Numbered from the stretch's first letter, positions 1 to 8,530 are shown. The stretch is DNA of 16,779 bases from Bacteroidota bacterium (GCA_003531115.1 DQHT01000116.1:2412-19190), one strand, 5' to 3'. Program-made: numbers and translations. The notes: generated from the sequence alone by a model not told the origin.

Positions 1-1286
1 TCGGTATTCGATTTACGCAGGTGTACCCATTCTTTGTCGAATTCGATCTTTAACCCGTCGATGGTAATCTGAGGCTGAGCCGCATATTTAGAAGAAATAT
101 TGCTGAGGATCTTATCCAGGTCCATGCCTTCTTCCAATTGAATTTTCTTTTTGGCAATATGATAATCGGGATATGTCTCCCTCAAAAAGGAGCACATTTT
201 TCCGAAGCGGGCCAGGTGGGAGAGGAACAGGGCGATACCCACAAGGGCATCACGTCCATAATGCAATTCGGGAAGAATAATTCCTCCATTGCCTTCGCCG
301 CCAATAACGGCTTTTACTTCTTTCATTTGCTCTACCACGTTCACTTCGCCTACGGCTGAGGTATAATAAGCCCCACCATGTTTTTCCGTGATATCGCGCA
401 GCGCCCTGGAACTGGATAAATTGCTCACCGTAGCTCCCGGAGTATGGGAAAGGACATAGTCGGCAACGGCAACCAGGGTATATTCTTCACCGAACATAGA
501 GCCGTCCTCGCTCACAATAGCCAGACGATCGACATCAGGATCAACCACGATGCCCAGGTCGGCTTTTAAAAATTTTACTTCTCCTGAAATGGCGCCCAGA
601 TGTTCGGGCAGGGGTTCCGGATTATGGGGAAACTTCCCGTCAGGGGTACAGAAAATTTCATGGATGGTCGTTACGCCCAGTCTGCGAAGAAGCATAGGAA
701 CCACAATACCACCTGTGGAATTCACGGCATCGACCACAATCTTAAATTTGCGTGCTTTTATGGCCTCAACATCTACCAGGGGCAGTGCGAGTATAGCATC
801 AATATGTTTGTCGAAATAGTTTTCCAGCCTCTGGTAGGTACCGATTTTTTCAACGGGCACATAGCTGGGTTTTTCATTATCGGCAATGCGCAATAGTTCG
901 ATGCCGTTATCAGCCGATAGAAACTCGCCTTTGCTGTTGAGTAGTTTAAGGGCATTCCATTGTTTGGGATTATGGCTGGCAGTGAGGATAATACCCCCAC
1001 CGGCACCCATTTCGGCAACAGCCATCTCCACGGTCGGGGTGGTCGACAGATCCAGATCGATCACGTCATAGCCCATAGCCAGAAGGGTTCCGCTAACAAG
1101 CTGACGAACCATTTCTCCCGAAATCCGCGCATCTCTTCCGATTACGATCTTTCTGCTTTCGGAGTTACGCGAGAGCCAGATACCGAAGGCTGTAGTGAAC
1201 TTAACAATGTCAACGGGCGTCAGTCCTTCTCCTGCTTCTCCTCCAATAGTGCCTCTGATTCCAGAGATTGATTTTATCAGCGTCAT
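1..1286 (-). CDS. glmM: Phosphoglucosamine mutase GlmM (3' end cut by window edge)
   Basis: This alpha-D-phosphohexomutase family enzyme should interconvert glucosamine-6-phosphate and glucosamine-1-phosphate on the cytosolic route to UDP-GlcNAc, for peptidoglycan and lipid A. About 428 codons are visible from the ATG at 1286. Near the N-terminus is GIRGTIGG (residues 9-16). The phosphoserine loop GIILTASHNP has its catalytic Ser at 104. The metal-binding loop DPDVDRL spans 249-255, and the sugar-binding loop GGEGNGG spans 329-335. The frame leaves the window in WVHLRKSNT, the beginning of the phosphate-binding loop, so only roughly the last 35 residues should be missing, judging by the family's usual length of about 460. 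The loops are those of the Bacteroidota/archaeal-type branch, so phosphomannomutase or phosphoglucomutase activity cannot be excluded. The gene diverges from ppk1. Confidence 0.93.
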   Translation of the reverse strand, partial: MTLIKSISGIRGTIGGEAGEGLTPVDIVKFTTAFGIWLSRNSESRKIVIGRDARISGEMVRQLVSGTLLAMGYDVIDLDLSTTPTVEMAVAEMGAGGGIILTASHNPKQWNALKLLNSKGEFLSADNGIELLRIADNEKPSYVPVEKIGTYQRLENYFDKHIDAILALPLVDVEAIKARKFKIVVDAVNSTGGIVVPMLLRRLGVTTIHEIFCTPDGKFPHNPEPLPEHLGAISGEVKFLKADLGIVVDPDVDRLAIVSEDGSMFGEEYTLVAVADYVLSHTPGATVSNLSSSRALRDITEKHGGAYYTSAVGEVNVVEQMKEVKAVIGGEGNGGIILPELHYGRDALVGIALFLSHLARFGKMCSFLRETYPDYHIAKKKIQLEEGMDLDKILSNISSKYAAQPQITIDGLKIEFDKEWVHLRKSNT

Positions 1287-1300
1287 AAATTTTGAGGCCG

Positions 1301-1331
1301 CAAAAATAGGCCTTTGCATCAAGGGAATCAA
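1301..1331 (-). promoter_or_regulatory. Bacteroidota-type promoter of glmM
   Basis: Read on the minus strand, TATTTTTG (1308-1301) matches the Bacteroidota -7 consensus TAnnTTTG exactly. A TTG (1331-1329) lies 20 bp upstream, where the -33 element is expected. Transcription would start near 1295, giving a leader of about ten bases before the ATG at 1286. The match is seen in the sequence; its activity is inferred. Confidence 0.5.
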
Positions 1332-1419
1332 TGAGAATAAAGAAATTGGAAAAATTTAACATGGATTCCCGTTAACAAGCAATATTTTCGCCATACAAAG
1401 CAAGTCCGCGCTTTTGAAT

Positions 1420-3477
1420 ATGGACAAGAAGGAATATATCTATACAGACCGGGAACTAAGCTGGCTATCGTTCAACGAACGGGTGCTCCAGGAGGCAGAA
1501 GACCCATCGGTTCCGCTTGCTGAACGCATGAAGTTCCTGGCAATTTTTTCATCGAACATGGATGAGTTTTTCCGGGTGAGGGTGGCATCTGTCAGGAGGC
1601 TGCTCAAGTATCAGAAAAAACAAAAGCTAAAGGAGTATAAGGAAACAGCCGCCCTGGTCAATACCATCCAAAAAAGGGTAGTTGAGCAGCAAGACAGGTT
1701 TAACGCCATTTTTGAGGAACAGATCATTACCGGTCTCGCCAAACAAAAGATCTTTATTGTTAATGAACACCAGTTGAGCAATACCCAGCGCATCAAGGTA
1801 AAAGAATACTACAAGTCAGAAGTGCTCTCCTTTTTGTTTCCGGTTATGCTTGATCACCTGCGTGAATTCCCGTTTTTGAGAGATAAATCGATTTACCTGG
1901 CGGTGAAAATGTCGAAAAACGATGGCAGTCTCAAACCTAAATTTGCCCTTGTCGAAGTCCCGTCCGAAGTGCTGAATCGGTTTTTTATCCTTCCTTCTCA
2001 GGATGGGAATACCTATATCATGCTTCTCGACGATGTTATCCGGATCTGTTTACCGGAAATATTTTCCTTTTTCAATTACGACTTATTTGAAGCCTATACC
2101 ATCAAACTTACCCGGGATGCAGAGCTTGATATTGACCTCGAATTGCCGGGTTCTTTGATCTCTAAACTTGAAAAGTCGCTGAAAGAACGCCCTAAGGGTG
2201 TTCCTGTTCGTTTTATCTATGATGAAGAAATGCCGGAAGACCTGCTCAAATTTGTTATCAAAAGGGCCGGAATATCAAAAGAATCCATCATCCCGGGCGG
2301 ACGCTATCACAATTTCAAGGATTTTTTCGATTTCCCGAAAGTAGGCAGCGATGATTTTTGGTATGAAACTATCAAACCATTGCCCATCCATCGTTTTGAA
2401 AAAACCCGGGTTTTGTTCGACGAAATAAAAAAGAAGGATGTAATGGTGCATCATCCTTACCAGAGTTTCGATTATGTGATCCGTTTTTTGCGTGAAGCGG
2501 CCATCGACCCCAGTGTTTATGCCATTAAAATTACCCTTTACCGGGTAGCCAAACACAGCAATATTGTCAACTCGCTCATCAATGCCGTAAAAAACGGGAA
2601 AGATGTAACCGTAGTGATGGAATTGCAGGCGCGTTTTGATGAAGAATCCAACCTGTACTGGACAAACAAACTTCAGGAAGTTGGAGCTACCGTGATCTTT
2701 GGCGGACCAACGCATAAAATCCATGCAAAATGCTGCGTTATTTTCCGGCGTGAAAACAATGTCACTGTGCATTATGCCCATCTTTCAACCGGGAATTATA
2801 ATGGGCGAACGGCCCGGCTTTATTGCGATACGGCCTTGTTTACAGCCGACCCGAGAATCACCAGGGACGTGATCAAGGTTTTTAGCTTTATCAAAAATTT
2901 CCCCCGTATTCAGTACAAATTTTCGCATTTGCTCATTTCACCTTTTTATATGAAAAAGGAGTTTTTGAAAATGATCGAAGTGGAAATAAGAAATGCAAAA
3001 AAAGGCAGGACGGCTTTTATCGATGCCAAGATGAATAGCCTGGTGGATAGGGAGATGATAAACAAGCTTTACGAAGCAAGCAATGCAGGGGTAAAGATCC
3101 GGCTGATCATCAGGGGTATTTGTGCCCTGGTACCCGGAATCAAGGGGCAAAGCGAAAACATAGAAGCGATCAGTATCGTTGATAAATTTTTGGAACATTC
3201 CCGCTTTTTTATCTTTCATAACGATGGCTTCACCCGTGTTTATCTGAGCTCAGCTGACTGGATGAGCCGTAACCTCGACCGGCGTATTGAAAGTGCCTAT
3301 CCTGTTTATGATTACGACCTGAAAAAAGAGCTGTTTGAGCTTTTTGATATTCAATGGAAGGACAATATCAAGGCGCGTATCATCGACAAGGACCAGATGA
3401 ATGTGAAGAAGCCGCATAGTCTGCCTTCCATTCGGTCACAGGTTGAGATATATGATTTCCTCAGGCTGAAAGGGTAG
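1420..3477 (+). CDS. ppk1: Polyphosphate kinase 1 (PPK1)
   Basis: This enzyme reversibly polymerises the gamma-phosphate of ATP into inorganic polyphosphate. The 685-residue product has the usual PPK1 length. The N domain opens with ELSWLSFNERVLQEA (12-26) and FSSNMDEFF (43-51), whose Asn46 corresponds to an ATP-contacting Asn in E. coli PPK1. In the catalytic C1 domain, KIHAK carries His435, equivalent to the phosphorylated histidine. YAHLSTGNYN carries His454, equivalent to the second catalytic histidine. I chose the ATG at 1420. A TTG two codons earlier (1414) is in frame but has no support, and no Shine-Dalgarno sequence is visible. The gene diverges from glmM across about 130 bp and converges on the lipoprotein gene at 3590. 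TATTTTCG at 1383-1390 is a one-mismatch -7 box without a clear -33 partner. Confidence 0.97.
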   Translation: MDKKEYIYTDRELSWLSFNERVLQEAEDPSVPLAERMKFLAIFSSNMDEFFRVRVASVRRLLKYQKKQKLKEYKETAALVNTIQKRVVEQQDRFNAIFEEQIITGLAKQKIFIVNEHQLSNTQRIKVKEYYKSEVLSFLFPVMLDHLREFPFLRDKSIYLAVKMSKNDGSLKPKFALVEVPSEVLNRFFILPSQDGNTYIMLLDDVIRICLPEIFSFFNYDLFEAYTIKLTRDAELDIDLELPGSLISKLEKSLKERPKGVPVRFIYDEEMPEDLLKFVIKRAGISKESIIPGGRYHNFKDFFDFPKVGSDDFWYETIKPLPIHRFEKTRVLFDEIKKKDVMVHHPYQSFDYVIRFLREAAIDPSVYAIKITLYRVAKHSNIVNSLINAVKNGKDVTVVMELQARFDEESNLYWTNKLQEVGATVIFGGPTHKIHAKCCVIFRRENNVTVHYAHLSTGNYNGRTARLYCDTALFTADPRITRDVIKVFSFIKNFPRIQYKFSHLLISPFYMKKEFLKMIEVEIRNAKKGRTAFIDAKMNSLVDREMINKLYEASNAGVKIRLIIRGICALVPGIKGQSENIEAISIVDKFLEHSRFFIFHNDGFTRVYLSSADWMSRNLDRRIESAYPVYDYDLKKELFELFDIQWKDNIKARIIDKDQMNVKKPHSLPSIRSQVEIYDFLRLKG

Positions 3478-3485
3478 GTAAATCT

Positions 3486-3521
3486 GGTTTTGGGTTTTGG
3501 GTTCTGGGTTCTGGGTTTTGG
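3486..3521 (+). repeat. Heptanucleotide tandem repeat, GGTTYTG x5
   Basis: Five perfectly phased 7-base units (GGTTTTG twice, GGTTCTG twice, GGTTTTG once, plus a trailing G) begin nine bases after the ppk1 stop. The plus strand has four GGG runs separated by four bases, which could form a G-quadruplex in DNA or in the 3' end of the ppk1 transcript. The array has no CRISPR-like spacers. Confidence 0.85.
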
Positions 3522-3535
3522 TACCTCTTCAAATC

Positions 3536-3569
3536 ATTGTAGCAGCGGATTGAGATCCGCTGCTACAAT
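3536..3569. terminator. Perfect 15-bp palindrome, candidate bidirectional terminator or dispersed palindromic element
   Basis: ATTGTAGCAGCGGAT (3536-3550) and its exact reverse complement (3555-3569) flank a TGAG loop. The palindrome sits between the convergent ppk1 and lipoprotein genes, where a two-way terminator is expected. No clear U-tract follows on either strand, so it may instead be a copy of a dispersed intergenic palindrome. The hairpin is seen directly; its role is inferred. Confidence 0.6.
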
Positions 3570-3589
3570 AGGAAATGACATTCAGGAAA

Positions 3590-4114
3590 TTACCGGGCAA
3601 AAGCCGCCACGATCAGGTAGGTGCTCAGATCGGTAGTCGATACCTGTTGCAACGGATCATGCACCACAAAGAAGCCATTGTATTGCGTCGTAAGCGCGTC
3701 GAATGACATGTTCGACTCCTGGCTGTAGCTGGCTGTACCTCCGTTTCCACTTACCATTCCAACCAGCACATTGGCATTCGGACTTTCATTGTAAGGAGTT
3801 CCGTTTGGGGTGCTCATCGGGTCGGCGGCATCATGCGAGTGAACCATGTACATTTCTCCGTTCATCGTGTTCATGAGGCTTACAGTAACTTTGGTTTTTC
3901 CTCCGCTCAATTCATCGAGGGTGATCATGGCCGTAAGGTTTTTGGCGTGGGTGCCATCATACTCGGTTCCGGCTCCCACTTGTCCGGTGTTAAAAGCATA
4001 ATTGTACGTTTTGCTTTTCATCGCTACGGGTTCATCCTCGTCTTTTTTACAGGAACTGAGCACCAATACAGCCATTAAAGGCAAAATGAGTAAAGATTTC
4101 AATGAAGTTTTCAT
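3590..4114 (-). CDS. Small lipoprotein of unknown function
   Basis: The 174-residue protein starts with a lipoprotein signal peptide: a basic N-terminus, a hydrophobic stretch, then a lipobox ending LSSC with Cys22 as the lipidation site. It continues with an acidic linker (KKDEDEP). The mature part looks like one beta-rich domain. It has a central VHSHDAADP stretch followed by GTPYNESPN, and FFVVHDP near the end. The paired histidines recall CHRD-like or superoxide-dismutase-like folds, but the match is too weak to name a family. It is probably exported and anchored in an outer or inner membrane leaflet. It is a single-gene unit, convergent with ppk1 and divergent from the UbiA-like gene. 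No convincing promoter box is visible in the 129-bp divergent spacer. Confidence 0.85.
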   Translation of the reverse strand: MKTSLKSLLILPLMAVLVLSSCKKDEDEPVAMKSKTYNYAFNTGQVGAGTEYDGTHAKNLTAMITLDELSGGKTKVTVSLMNTMNGEMYMVHSHDAADPMSTPNGTPYNESPNANVLVGMVSGNGGTASYSQESNMSFDALTTQYNGFFVVHDPLQQVSTTDLSTYLIVAAFAR

Positions 4115-4243
4115 AGTGTATTTCGTTGTTTGAAGACAGATACGTGGAACAAAAGGGGTTTGGATTTCGTAGTAGATAAAAATTTCATAAATTACAGATT
4201 ATCAGCAGTTTTAGTTTTCGAAAGAAATAGATTAATATTGTTT

Positions 4244-5164
4244 ATGAGCCTTCGCCATTTTCCCGAGTACCTCCTGCAACGCTTTCCACCACTGGCCATG
4301 TTGCTCTTTGTTATTCTTTACCTGACGGTAAGCACTGTGGCATTTGCGGAAAGTGGTTTAACTTTTTCATTTTCCCTTCTCCATTTTATAGGTATACTGG
4401 CTTGTATTTCCTTCTTTTTCCGCCTTCGGGTTATGGATGAGATCAAGGACCTGAAGATCGATCAGGCGGTACATCCTGAACGCCTGGTTGTGCAGGGTAA
4501 GATCCGTATCAATGAGCTCATAAGTCTGGCGGCACCGGGTATGTTGATGGAAGCTGCCTGGTCTTTATGGATATCCATGCCCGCATTTATTGCCTGGCTG
4601 ATCGCGGTGGCTTATTCCTTTTTGATGCGTTATGAATTTTTTATGCCGCGAATTCTGGAACAAAGGTTCTTTTTATATGCATTCAGCCATACCCTGATCA
4701 TGCCGCTGGTGGTTGCCTGGCTTTGGTTTGCTCATTATGTTTATGATGGAATCCATGATGGTTATCTGGAATTGATCTGCCTGGCTGCGGTCTCCTTTTT
4801 TGGCGCCCTGGCGTATGAGGTGGCTCGTAAAACCTTCGCATCTGCCGCTGAACCAAAACAAATACAAACCTATTCCAAACTCTTGGGGAGGGACGTGGCC
4901 TCCAGATTAAGTTCGCTCCTTGTATTGATAAATGGAATCTTCCTGGCTTTTTTGTTTCTGAGCACGAATACGTTTTTTGACTTTATTGCTCTCAGTATGG
5001 ATTGGTTATTGATCCCGTTGATCATGTTCCTAATTGTGGCTGCCTCCTATACCAAAGCCGTTCGCGACAATGATGAAAGAGCTTTTCGCCTGGCAGAAAA
5101 ATTCGTTTCCCTGAGTATGCTTATCAATTACCTTTTATTAATTATCCTTTTATGGATGCGTTAA
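4244..5164 (+). CDS. UbiA-family prenyltransferase-like integral membrane protein
   Basis: The 306-residue protein is very hydrophobic, with roughly eight or nine membrane segments. A short cytosolic loop reads MDEIKDLKID (64-73) followed by HPERLVVQG. This resembles the first Asp-rich motif of the UbiA superfamily, which binds Mg-diphosphate of a prenyl donor. The second expected motif is at YEVARKT (191-197) through TYSKLLG (209-215) and lacks the usual DxxxD aspartates. UbiA enzymes transfer prenyl chains to aromatic, sugar or other acceptors; the substrate here is unknown. I chose the ATG at 4244. A longer frame from a TTG at 4130 adds 38 polar residues with no support. The last 13 bp overlap the next gene, suggesting co-translation. 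It could also be a non-catalytic relative. Confidence 0.65.
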   Translation: MSLRHFPEYLLQRFPPLAMLLFVILYLTVSTVAFAESGLTFSFSLLHFIGILACISFFFRLRVMDEIKDLKIDQAVHPERLVVQGKIRINELISLAAPGMLMEAAWSLWISMPAFIAWLIAVAYSFLMRYEFFMPRILEQRFFLYAFSHTLIMPLVVAWLWFAHYVYDGIHDGYLELICLAAVSFFGALAYEVARKTFASAAEPKQIQTYSKLLGRDVASRLSSLLVLINGIFLAFLFLSTNTFFDFIALSMDWLLIPLIMFLIVAASYTKAVRDNDERAFRLAEKFVSLSMLINYLLLIILLWMR

Positions 5165-7482
5165 AGGGTGGAAAAGCCAAAGGATTACAAAAACTCCGTG
5201 AACTGGGTATGCCTGTCCCGGACTTTTATGAATGGAATACCGCTTCGGTCATTTCGAAACTATCGGGTCCTGAAGAACCGGAACTTCTCTTAGCGATACT
5301 GAAAGAAAAATTAAATTTTCCCGATCAGGCGCTTATAGTGCGTTCCAATCTCGCCATTGAAGATGGAGATTCCGCTTCATTCGCTGGTATTTTCGACTCG
5401 GTATTATCCGTTCAGAACCGCGATGAGCTTTTTACAGCCATGGCACAGGTAAGTCAAAGTTACCGATCAGAACGCGCCCTTTTTTATGCACAGGAACATG
5501 GCCTGCATATTTCTGATGCAGATTCTTTTTTGTTCCAGCAATTTATTGAAACCGACTACAGCGGAGTCGCCCTGAGTACCTTCCCCGAATTCCCGGATGA
5601 GATCGCCATTCACCTGATAGAAGGCAGGGGCGATGCTTTGGTACAGGGTGCGGCAGAAGGCATTGAGCTGAATTATTGCCGTCGGCGCAGGGAGTGGATA
5701 CACCCGCCTCCCGTGTCCATCCTTTCAATTTGTGATCAATTACGTGATTTCATCGTCCATATAGAAAAGCAAACAGGTAGCCCGCAGGATCTGGAATTTG
5801 GTATCAGGAACGGACAGATCTGGTTTTTTCAAATGCGGCCGATTACTCAGTCCATCCCTGAACGAATCGTACTCGATAACTCCAATATCCAGGAGAGTTA
5901 TGCCGGGATTAGTTTGCCGCTAACCTTTTCCTTTGCTAAACGGGCTTATGCAGCTGTCTATACAGAAACCATGCGGGCTATGCGTTTGCCTGAAAAGCGT
6001 ATCCTGGAATATGCCCCGGTGGTGAACGAACTGCTCTACAGTTACAAGGGAAGAATTTATTACCATATCCATAACTGGTACCGGGGTCTCTTATTATTGC
6101 CATCCTTCAGTAAGAATAAAGCAGATATGGAAGCCATGATGGGACTGGATGAACCCATCGACTTCATTAAGGATCAGTCTTTCGGACCAATCGAACTCTT
6201 TCGTCGCATGCCTGTTTTATTGCTCACCTATTTGCGCCTTTGGATAAAGTTTCGTTCTCTTGACGAGGCTGCAGAGCGCTTTCGGGCACATTTTGCAGCC
6301 CATTTCCTCGAATTTTATGAAAGAGAAGCCGAAAATCAGGATAAGCAGACCTTGTTGAGAAGTTTTGAAGCACTGGAGCGCAATTTTTTGAGGAAGTGGT
6401 CGGTGCCTATTCTGAACGATTTTTATGTGATGATGCTAAATGGCCAACTCAATCGAAAATGGGCCGGAGAAAAATTGCCGGCCAAAGAGATCATAAACCG
6501 GCTCCTGAGCAGAGACATGCAAATCGAATCCATGGCCCCTAACCAGTTTTATGAACAACTGGCCGAACAGCTTCAGTCAGACGAAAGATTCATTCAACGT
6601 TTGCGGTCGGGCGAAAGAATGCATGAATGGATGGAAGAAAACAGGCCGGAAAATTTTCAGCAGATCCGATCATTTATTCATCAATATGGTGACCGAACCG
6701 TGGGTGAATTAAAAATGGAAACGGAAACATTACGCCTGAATCCTGAATTGTTCTACCCGCTTTTGGCCAATTACCTGATGGCCGGACCAAAACGGAAGAA
6801 AGCGGAGGAAAGCGACCTGAACCAATACGCACATCAAAAGCTTTTTCAAAAATTGAAGAGGGCTATTGAAAGGAGGGAGGCGCTACGGATGGACAGAACG
6901 CGTCTTTTTGGCATGTACCGCAGCATTTTTTGTCGAACAGGCAATTGGATGGCGCGGGAAAAACGACTCAGGGAACCGTCTGATATCTTTTACCTGAATA
7001 TGGATGAGATTATAGACTATCTGAACGACGCAGGCGAACGGAACTATGTTGATCTGGTAAATGCCAGAAAATCACTTTACGCTAATTATGCAAAGCTTGA
7101 AGTTCCCGGACGGGTGATATTGCCTCACAGGCTTCAAACCTCCTTCGCTCAGATGGAAGGCGATTTGATTGGACAAGTGGTCCTTGGGGAAAGTCTTCAG
7201 GGTGAGGCCGTTGTTTATCGGATGAACGGCCCTGTTCCTGACCTGAGAGGCAAAATCCTGTGTGCTCCCCGTACGGATCCGGGATGGGTACCCTTGTTCC
7301 CGGCGTGTAAGGCGGTATTGATCGAAAAAGGCTCTTCTTTATCGCATTCTGTTATTGTGTTGCGGGAGATGGGCATCCCCTGCATGATCAATATTCCCGG
7401 ACTAACCCAAAGGATCGAAAGCGGTATGATTCTTCATTTAGACTTTGAATCAGGTAAAATTAAAGCGGTAAAAAATGAATAG
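5152..7482 (+). CDS. PEP-synthase-like phosphotransferase with rifampicin-phosphotransferase (RPH) domain order
   Basis: The 776-residue protein has an N-terminal PPDK/PEP-synthase ATP-grasp domain (about 1-235). Signatures are GGKAKGLQKL (6-15), IVRSNLAIEDGDSASFAG (62-79), SGVALSTFP (137-145) and LEFGI..GQIWFFQMRPIT ending at 232. The C-terminus is the swivelling phosphohistidine domain (about 660-776): KGSSLSHSVIVLREMGIPC contains the likely phosphorylated His732. About 430 helical, poorly recognisable residues lie between them. The C-terminal PEP/pyruvate TIM barrel of true PEP synthase is absent. This order (ATP-grasp, substrate domain, His domain) is that of rifampicin phosphotransferase, which uses ATP to phosphorylate a hydroxyl and releases AMP and Pi. 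The substrate is unknown; clustering argues for a pathway intermediate rather than an antibiotic. It overlaps the upstream gene by 13 bp and the downstream gene by 8 bp. Confidence 0.85.
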   Translation: MDALKGGKAKGLQKLRELGMPVPDFYEWNTASVISKLSGPEEPELLLAILKEKLNFPDQALIVRSNLAIEDGDSASFAGIFDSVLSVQNRDELFTAMAQVSQSYRSERALFYAQEHGLHISDADSFLFQQFIETDYSGVALSTFPEFPDEIAIHLIEGRGDALVQGAAEGIELNYCRRRREWIHPPPVSILSICDQLRDFIVHIEKQTGSPQDLEFGIRNGQIWFFQMRPITQSIPERIVLDNSNIQESYAGISLPLTFSFAKRAYAAVYTETMRAMRLPEKRILEYAPVVNELLYSYKGRIYYHIHNWYRGLLLLPSFSKNKADMEAMMGLDEPIDFIKDQSFGPIELFRRMPVLLLTYLRLWIKFRSLDEAAERFRAHFAAHFLEFYEREAENQDKQTLLRSFEALERNFLRKWSVPILNDFYVMMLNGQLNRKWAGEKLPAKEIINRLLSRDMQIESMAPNQFYEQLAEQLQSDERFIQRLRSGERMHEWMEENRPENFQQIRSFIHQYGDRTVGELKMETETLRLNPELFYPLLANYLMAGPKRKKAEESDLNQYAHQKLFQKLKRAIERREALRMDRTRLFGMYRSIFCRTGNWMAREKRLREPSDIFYLNMDEIIDYLNDAGERNYVDLVNARKSLYANYAKLEVPGRVILPHRLQTSFAQMEGDLIGQVVLGESLQGEAVVYRMNGPVPDLRGKILCAPRTDPGWVPLFPACKAVLIEKGSSLSHSVIVLREMGIPCMINIPGLTQRIESGMILHLDFESGKIKAVKNE

Positions 7483-8530
7483 ACACCCTTTTGATGGCTC
7501 GTTAAACCAAGGCTTTTTTTCGGTGTTCAAGGAAATTTACGCGCTGAAACCAGAGGCGCTTCAACACGAAATAGAGCGTACTCTTGCTCTGTTCAGGCTC
7601 AGGGAATCGCAGGAGGAAGTTTATTTGGTGTATGATGAAAAGGTCAGGCTTGCGGGAATTTTCCCGGCACAGGGGGAAATCGCCTACTTCGGTTTCTGGG
7701 ATGGTGTCTGTGACCTTAGCTCCCATAAGAAGGCGTTTCAATTTGTGAGTGAAGAAGCTGCAAAAAGGGGATATAAAACCCTGCTCGGACCAATTAATTT
7801 TAACACCTTTCATTCCTACCGTATCCGCCTCCAAACACCGCAGGCCTGGACTTCCTTTCCCGGTGAACCCCATAATCCTGATTATTACGCTGACCTGCTA
7901 AAAGATTGCGGATTCACTATTTCGGGACGATTTAACAGCCATTATATTTCATCTGAAGAAGTTGAAAAATTATATACCAGGCAGGAGCATTACCTGCAGA
8001 GCCTGGAAGATATTCCGTTTGAAAAGATCCCGGTTAATGCAGCATTTTGGGAGGCCAGGCTCCCGGAATTGTTCAGTTTGATCCAGTCGATTTTTTCAGC
8101 CAATCCAAATTATCACCAGGTGACTTTTGAAGAATTTTGTCTGGATTATGGAAAGGCTTATGGAAGAATGATCTGTCCCCATACTTCTGTGGTATTCAAA
8201 GATAAAAGCAGTGGAGAATGGGCGGCCATCAGTTTATGCTTACCCAATTACCATGAATTGAAGGGTGTTCAGGGTCCTTATTCCTTTGAAGAGCACTATC
8301 CTTTATTGACCCGAAAAACGTTTCTGGCAAAAACGGTGGGTGTACATCCTAAATTCCGAAACCGGCATTTGATGCGTTATCTGGCAGCCTATGGTATGCT
8401 GCGTTTTCCGCAATTTTACGAGGATGCCATCTTTTGCCTGATGCGCGACGACAATATCTCCAACTCCTTCACAGCACGTCATCAAAAGGAAATTGTCAAT
8501 TATGCCCTCTTCAGGAGATCATTACGCTAG
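7475..8530 (+). CDS. GNAT-like acyltransferase
   Basis: The 351-residue soluble protein carries a GNAT-type acyl-CoA-binding motif near its C-terminus: VGVHPKFRNRHLMRYLAAYG (288-307). It is followed by a typical closing strand ending YALFRRS. An upstream conserved-looking stretch, LLGPINFNTFHSYR, with EPHNPDYYADLLKDCGF after it, resembles GNAT-fold enzymes found near natural-product genes. It would be expected to acylate an amine or hydroxyl, but neither donor nor acceptor can be read from the sequence. The start ATG lies inside the end of the preceding gene (ATGAATAG, 8-bp overlap), so the three plus-strand genes form one operon. Its stop codon lies 9 bp inside the tail of the opposing kinase gene. 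Confidence 0.65.
   Translation: MNRHPFDGSLNQGFFSVFKEIYALKPEALQHEIERTLALFRLRESQEEVYLVYDEKVRLAGIFPAQGEIAYFGFWDGVCDLSSHKKAFQFVSEEAAKRGYKTLLGPINFNTFHSYRIRLQTPQAWTSFPGEPHNPDYYADLLKDCGFTISGRFNSHYISSEEVEKLYTRQEHYLQSLEDIPFEKIPVNAAFWEARLPELFSLIQSIFSANPNYHQVTFEEFCLDYGKAYGRMICPHTSVVFKDKSSGEWAAISLCLPNYHELKGVQGPYSFEEHYPLLTRKTFLAKTVGVHPKFRNRHLMRYLAAYGMLRFPQFYEDAIFCLMRDDNISNSFTARHQKEIVNYALFRRSLR

Noticed and set aside
138..1271. Several short open frames on the plus strand at the left edge
   Set aside because: They are shadows of glmM, which reads without interruption on the minus strand from 1286 to the edge with all catalytic loops.
2275..2781. Minus-strand 168-codon open frame inside ppk1
   Set aside because: The opposite strand carries the catalytic region of PPK1 including His435; this frame shows no family features.
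3486..3569. CRISPR array
   Set aside because: The repeats are contiguous heptamers without spacers, and the nearby palindrome is single; no cas gene is present.
4130..4243. TTG at 4130 as the start of the UbiA-like protein
   Set aside because: It would add a polar 38-residue N-terminus, use a rare start, and occupy nearly all of the divergent spacer; the ATG at 4244 fits better.
5152..7482. True phosphoenolpyruvate synthase (ppsA)
   Set aside because: The phosphohistidine domain is at the C-terminus rather than in the middle, and the PEP/pyruvate TIM barrel is absent.
7502..7873. Minus-strand 123-codon open frame inside the GNAT-like gene
   Set aside because: It is entirely antisense to a gene in a tight operon and has no recognisable domain.
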